From contig NC_133537.1 of assembly GCF_048544455.1 (NCBI RefSeq), positions 14,755,541 through 14,819,540 of the forward strand: a stretch of DNA of 64,000 bases, given 5' to 3'. Below the pieces are notes generated by a model. The model was not told the DNA's origin, made no database searches, and saw nothing but the letters and a program-made list of their open reading frames with translations. This DNA comes from Silene latifolia (Eukaryota > Streptophyta > Magnoliopsida > Caryophyllales > Caryophyllaceae). The first letter of the stretch is position 1, and every line of letters starts with the position of its first letter. Position numbers and translations under genes: made by a program. Below, piece after piece: positions 58,373 through 64,000 of the stretch.

Positions 58373-59454
58373 ATGAAGATTTTCTCTTGGAGCTGTAGGG
58401 GTTTGGGTGGAGCGGACGCCCCTATTGTTCCGTACATAAAGTGGTCCGTTCGCTACTATGATATTTCTTTAGTTTTTCTTCAAGAGACTAAGTGCTCTTT
58501 AGCGGATAGTGTTTGTAAAACTAGTTCACTAAACCTGCCTAATAGTTGTGGTACAAATTCAGCGGGTTTAAGTGGTGGTTTGCTTTTGCTTTGGGATGAT
58601 AGATCAGATATTGTGCCTCTTGTCGTTGATCATCATTTCATCCTCTGTAAAATTGTAGATCATAATTTGAGCTATGTATGGTATGCTCTTTTTATGTATG
58701 GTGAGTCTTGTAGTGAGCTTAAAGCAAGTTTTTGGAAAGAAATGAAGCAGCTTTGTTCCGCTTATTCTCCGCTTTGTATGATTGGTGACTTCAACCAAAT
58801 CGAACAATACTCCGACAAAATTGGAGGCTCGCCCAAAGACATTCTTGGCGGAACGCCTTCGTTTGATTGGAGAATTAATTCGCCTCTCGTGAACTTCCTT
58901 TCTCGGGCCCTCGGTTTACTTGGGCTAATAAAAGAGAGTCCTCAAGCCTTATTTTAGAACGTCTTGATCGTGGATATGCTACACAAGACTGGCTACTCAA
59001 GTATCCTGAAGCTCATATTCAGAATCTCTTTATCTTTTTGTCGGACCATGCTCCTATTATACTTGATTTTTCTGCCCGTTTGATGAAACCAAAAAGGCCT
59101 TACCGTGTGGATATATGGTGTCTCAATCACTCTGACATTCAAAAACTTGTTCTATCTATTTGGCAAAGCTTCTCTTCTGATCCTGTTACTTCCTCAGTCA
59201 CCTACAAACTTACTCAAATTCGTACTGGTATTCTCAATTGGGTTATTCAAAATCGACACCAGTTCATGCTTGACTGGAGTTCTTTCTCACAAGATTTATA
59301 TGCTTCCGCTTCTCACATTCACGACTCAAATTCCGCCTCTCAATACCTGCAAAATCTTTGATATTCTGAGCATGAAGTCCACGTCCAGCATTCTTTCTGG
59401 CAACAAAGAGCAAAATCCGATTTCCATTTAAATGACGGTCTTCCTACTTCTTTT
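58373..59454 (+). pseudogene. LINE ORF2, endonuclease part only, unit 1
   Basis: ATG 58373 gives MKIFSWSCRGLGG, then VFLQETKCS, GGLLLLWDD, MIGDFNQIE and, after a frame break near 58887, RFTWANKR, LERLDRGYA and LSDHAPIIL. These are the ordered motifs of an APE-type endonuclease (the usual N of SWNCRG is S here). The sequence ends in the linker before reverse transcriptase, where the next tandem unit begins. RT is absent. Confidence 0.85.
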
Positions 59455-62400
59455 AAAGGACACGGAATAATTCCTTCCTATGTTTATATTGTACATATTA
59501 TTTACCATATTTACTTGATTCTTTGCTTGTATATAAAGAGCATAACCTAGCATGTAAAACACAAGTTAATGAACAATAATAGTGATAATCATTCCGTCAA
59601 TCTCCTCTCTATCTCACGTTTATAATACCTCTACCTTGCTTTTCTTACCCCTCTCTTTTTTACCAGCCTACTTTACTTCTCTAAAACAATTTCTTCCTCT
59701 TATCCTTATCTGTTTTACCAGATTTCTGGACCCACATACAATCTATCTCTTTCTCTGTTTTGACACATTTCTCTCCACCGTTTTTCCTTTTTCTAATCTT
59801 CTGCCACAACTTCATCATCTGCTTTATCACCTCCTTTTTTACCCTTCTTCATCTTTCTTTACCCTTCTCATCCTTAAAACTTTTTTATTTTTCCTACCTT
59901 CTTTTTTACTGTTTTCACTTTCCCTTTTTTTCACCATGTCTGCTTTACCATATCAAGTGGACCACTTATTTCTCTTCCCTAAATCTTAGAGTCAACCTTT
60001 CCTATATTAATTTTGATCTATCTCTTCTTAGGCTTTTTCGTTGACCAAAGACGTTTCGACTTAGCTCGTGTCCAGCATAATATTAATCTTTTTTGGACTA
60101 CTCGCGAAGCTGTCAAGATTCACTTTATGAAGCCTTATTTCGTCTTCGAGTTTTCGCATCCTGCCGACTTTGAGTACTTTTCGCTACTCCGCTTTATTAA
60201 TGTTGAAGGCGTATCTTCTTGGTGTTCCGTAATATTGCTTGGGATTCCGTTCTTGAGAATATGAACTTCACTTTTGTCCCTATTTGGATTCGTGTTCATG
60301 GTCTCCCTCTTCAATTTCTTCATCCCTCTGTCGCCAGTCACCTTCTTCAGCATGTGGGTGACGTTATTGAAGAAGAACACATTGGTCCCGGGCTTCCCTC
60401 ACGTCCTTTTGTTCGAGTTCGGGTTTGGGTGGATCTTAATCAACCTCTTATTCCAGGCTGTTATATCCCTCTTTCAGGGGGACCGAGTTCAATGGGTTTC
60501 TTTTGGTTATGAGGGCGTTTTCCGCTTCTGTCGTAGGTCTGGAACTGTGGGTCATAAAAGATCATTCTCGTAATCTTTCTAACGCCCGTGCCATCGCTAA
60601 GCTTGAACATCGACTTGTGGCCTTCACTTATCGGGTTTTCAGGTTATTTATGGTCCGATGCTACACCACTTTTCTCAAATGTTATCAAGGGCCTCCAATC
60701 CTCTTTCTCCAATTCAAATACTCATGTTAATTCCACTCCGAATCGGCTCGTTAATCGAGAGGATTCCTCTTCTTCATCATCTTCGAGTTTGGGTGATTTC
60801 TCGCCTTCATCAAGTGACGGATCCGGCCATAACAATTCTCCCCCTCCTGTTTTTGGTTCTACTCTTGCGGGTGAGCCGGATCATCCGCTTATGTTGACCC
60901 TCGCCATAACGAGCACGACACTCATAATCCGAATATTGTTATGAGATCCGCTCCAAATGTTTTAAATAATACACCTGCAAATGTTCCTAATGGTGATTTA
61001 CCTCGAGCGGGTTTTCGCATCGGGCTCCCGAACCGCCTTTGAAGATGTCTCAGTTAATTTTCACCAAATTGCGGATGACCCTCTGCCTAATGATGCTGTT
61101 CCTGCTCATTTGGTTAATCCAAGACAGTTGGTCTCCGTCTGAATTTACTGTTTCTGCGTCATCTTCTTTCTCTCCGGTCTCTATGGTTGGTTTTTTGATT
61201 TCCTTAACGGCATCTCCAGTCTCATTTCATGGAACCATCCTCTTTCTCCTCTTCTTCGATTGATTTTATGATGTTTACCGCACCTGCAGCTGCTTCTCAG
61301 AAAAGGAATTTTGCCTGCTTTTCTGAAGCAGAATCATCTCAAGGCTTTATTCCTTCTTTCCCAAATAAAAGGCTAAAGATTTGCTCTCCCCTTGCAGATT
61401 TGGACCCAGTTTCCAATCTCGCTTCTCCAATCAACTTTCTTTGATTTTTCACAACCTTGGGTTGTGGCAGCCCGTTCCGCCACCGTAGACCGATGAAGAT
61501 TTTCTCTTGGAATCGTAGGGGTTTGGGTGGAGCGGACGCCCTATTGTTCCGTACATAAAGTGGTCCGTTCGCTACTATGATATTTCTTTAGTTTTTCTTC
61601 AAGAGACTAAGTGCTCTTTAGCGGATAGTGTTTGTAAAACTAGTTCACTAAACCTGCCTAATAGTTGTGGTACAAATTCAGCGGGTTTAAGTGGTGGTTT
61701 GCTTTTGCTTTGGGATGATAGATCAGATATTGTGCCTCTTGTCGTTGATCATCATTTCATCCTCTGTAAAATTGTAGATCATAATTTGAGCTATGTATGG
61801 TATGCTCTTTTTATGTATGGTGAGTCTTGTAGTGAGCTTAAAGCAAGTTTTTGGAAAGAAATGAAGCAGCTTTGTTCCGCTTATTCTCCGCTTTGTATGA
61901 TTGGTGACTTCAACCAAATCGAACAATACTCCGACAAAATTGGAGGCTCGTCCAGCATTACTGGCTGGAACGCCTTCGTTGACTGGAGAATTAATTCGCC
62001 TCTCTTGTGAACTTCCTTTCTCGGGCCCTCGGTTTACTTGGGCTAATAAAAGAGAGTCCTCAAGCCTTATTTTAGAACGTCTTGATCGTGGATATGCTAC
62101 ACAAGACTGGCTACTCAAGTATCCTGAAGCTCATATTCAGAATCTCTTTATCTTTTTGTCGGACCATGCTCCTATTATACTTGATTTTTCTGCCCGTTTG
62201 ATGAAACCAAAAAGGCCTTACCGTGTGGATATATGGTGTCTCAATCACTCTGACATTCAAAAACTTGTTCTATCTATTTGGCAAAGCTTCTCTTCTGATC
62301 CTGTTACTTCCTCAGTCACCTACAAACTTACTCAAATTAAATGACTGGTATTCTCAATTGGGTTATTCAAAATCGACACCAGTTCATGCTTGACTGGAGT

Positions 62401-62574
62401 TCTTTCTCACAAGATTTATATGCTTCCGCTTCTCACATTCACGACTCAAATTCCGCCTCTCAATACCTGCAAAATCTTTGATATTCTGAGCATGAAGTCC
62501 ACGTCCAGCATTCTTTCTGGCAACAAAGAGCAAAATCCGATTTCCATTTAAATGACGGTCTTCCTACTTCTTTT
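59455..62574 (+). repeat. Tandem unit 2 (3120 bp)
   Basis: Same content and order as unit 1: LTR part, ORF1 from ATG 59936, endonuclease from ATG 61494. Many one- to three-base differences from unit 1 break the frames. Nearly all are at CTG or CAG, for example CAAGTGGACC for CAAGCTGGACC at 59955 and GAAGGCGTATC for GAAGGCAGTATC at 60207. Confidence 0.9.
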
Positions 62575-64000
62575 AAAGGACACGGAATAATTCCTTCCTA
62601 TGTTTATATTGTACATATTATTTACCATATTTACTTGATTCTTTGCTTGTATATAAAGAGCATAACCTAGCATGTAAAACACAAGTTAATGAACAATAAT
62701 AGTGATAATCATTCCGTCAATCTCCTCTCTATCTCACGTTTATAATACCTCTACCTTGCTTTTCTTACCCCTCTCTTTTTTACCAGCCTACTTTACTTCT
62801 CTAAAACAATTTCTTCCTCTTATCCTTATCTTTTACCGATTTACGGACCCACATACAATCTATCTCTTTTCTGTTTTGACACATTTCTCTCCACCGTTTT
62901 TTCCTTTTTCTAATCTTTTCGCCACAACTTCATCATCGCTTTATCACCTCCTTTTTTACCCTTCTTCATCTTTCTTTACCCTTCTCATCCTTAAAACTTT
63001 TTTATTTTTCCTACCTTCTTTTTTATTGTTTTCACTTTCCCTTTTTTTCACCATGTCTGCTTTACCATATCAAGCTGGACCACTTATTTCTCTTCCCCTA
63101 AATCTTAGAGTCAACCTTTCCTATATTAATTTTGATCTATCTCTTGCCGGCTTTTTCGTTGACCAAAGACGTTTCGACTTAGCTCGTGTCCAGCATAATA
63201 TTAATCTTTTTTGGACTACTCGCGAAGCTGTCAAGATTCACTTTATGAAGCCTTATTTCGTCTTCGAGTTTTCGCATCCTGCCGACTTTGAGTACTTTTC
63301 GCTACTCCGCTTTATTAATGTTGAAGGCAGTATCTTGGTGTTCCGTAATATTGCTTGGGATTCCGTTCTTGAGAATATGAACTTCACTTTTGTCCCTATT
63401 TGGATTCGTGTTCATGGTCTCCCTCTTCAATTTCTTCATCCCCCTCGCTTGATCACCTTCTTCAAGACATGTGGGTGACGTTATTGAAGAAGAACACATT
63501 GGTCCCGGGCTTCCCTCACGTCCTTTTGTTCGAGTTCGGGTTTGGGTGGATCTTAATCAACCTCTTATTCCAGGCTGTTATATCCCTCTTTCAGGGGGAC
63601 CGAGTTCAATGGGTTTCTTTTGGTTATGAGGGCGTTTTCCGCTTCTGTCGTAGGTCTGGAACTGTGGGTCATAAAAGATCATTCTGTAATCTTTCTAACG
63701 CCCGTGCCACTGCTAAGCTTGAACATCGACTTCAGGGCCTTCACTTATCAGGTTTTCAGGTTATTTATGGTCCGACTGCTACACCACTTTTCTCAAATGT
63801 TATCAAGGGCCTCCAATCCTCTTTCTCCAATTCAAATACTCATGTTAATTCCACTCCGAATCGGCCTGTTAATCGAGAGGATTCCTCTTCTTCATCATCT
63901 TCAGGTTTGGGTGATTTCTCGCCTTCATCAAGTGACGGATCCGGCCATAACAATTCTCCCCCTCCTGTTTTTGGTTCTACTCTTGCGGGTGAGCCGGATC
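62575..64000 (+). repeat. Tandem unit 3, cut by the window end
   Basis: It repeats the LTR part and LINE ORF1 (ATG 63054) and matches through GAGCCGGATC at the window edge. It has its own set of CTG/CAG-centred differences (62830-62850, 62915-62940). The array may continue beyond the window. Confidence 0.9.

Larger units (their letters stand above)
56331..59454 (+). repeat. Tandem unit 1 (3124 bp): partial copia LTR plus LINE
   Basis: The unit starts AAAGGACACGGAATAATTCC inside the copia 3' LTR. It runs through the LTR end, LINE ORF1 and endonuclease, and stops in the LINE endonuclease-RT linker at ...CTTCTTTT. The same start recurs at 59455 and 62575. The LTR-LINE joint (TTTATAATACCTCTACC) is identical in all units. 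Confidence 0.9.

Overview
This is plant nuclear DNA, almost certainly from a eudicot. It has spliced genes with GT-AG introns and a dense mix of plant transposons: CACTA, Mutator-like, Helitron, Stowaway, Ty3/gypsy, Ty1/copia and L1-type LINE. The species cannot be fixed from sequence alone. A Caryophyllales source is a guess from the look of the repeats. Only two host genes look intact, and both are on the + strand.

Layout. 1-1570: minus-strand exons of a CACTA-associated gene (DUF8039-type), cut by an Athila-like LTR at 1571-2861 with a tRNA-Asp-type primer site. 2972-4322: two broken, oppositely oriented XS-domain mini-genes (SGS3/FDM-like). 4500-4912: a CACTA end. 4923-6046: a foldback made of two inverted LTR copies. 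6100-13400: AT-rich, with a (CT)n(AT)n microsatellite, Helitron pieces, a Pack-MULE carrying an HSP70 fragment (9291-10439) and a complete non-autonomous Helitron (10646-12734). 13402-18062: head-to-head gypsy LTRs followed by a decayed gag-protease region. 18234-27876: AT-rich DNA with LTR remnants, MITEs, a tRNA-like sequence and two Helitrons (one complete at 22246-25473). 28023-30903: a MULE with a perfect 9-bp target duplication.

The gene island spans 31018-42901. A nine-exon Nudix hydrolase 9-like gene (31018-34587, 299 aa) is followed by a three-exon ankyrin-PGG membrane protein of the ITN1 type (38841-42901, 539 aa). Intron 1 of the ankyrin gene hosts an antisense SIAMESE-RELATED-like ORF and a SINE. 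Its intron 2 hosts a 908-bp foldback MULE. The same Stowaway family sits in a Nudix intron and downstream of the ankyrin gene.

44297-56503 is a Ty1/copia element with unusual TA...TA LTR ends. Its gag is split by a 7.1-kb gypsy-type element (44935-52055) that has LTRs but no recognisable coding region. From 56331 to the window end a 3.12-kb unit (part of the copia LTR plus LINE ORF1 and endonuclease) is repeated in tandem about 2.5 times.

Three cross-cutting signals stand out. The gypsy LTRs and leaders carry a 12-bp palindrome at 20-21-bp spacing, and an unrelated Athila-like LTR shares its 8-bp core at 21-bp spacing. XS-domain genes, from a family that acts in RNA silencing, lie inside transposon territory, one of them where gag would be expected. 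Differences between repeat copies cluster at CTG/CAG, which looks like methylation-linked sequencing error, so some apparent frameshifts in the transposons may not be real.
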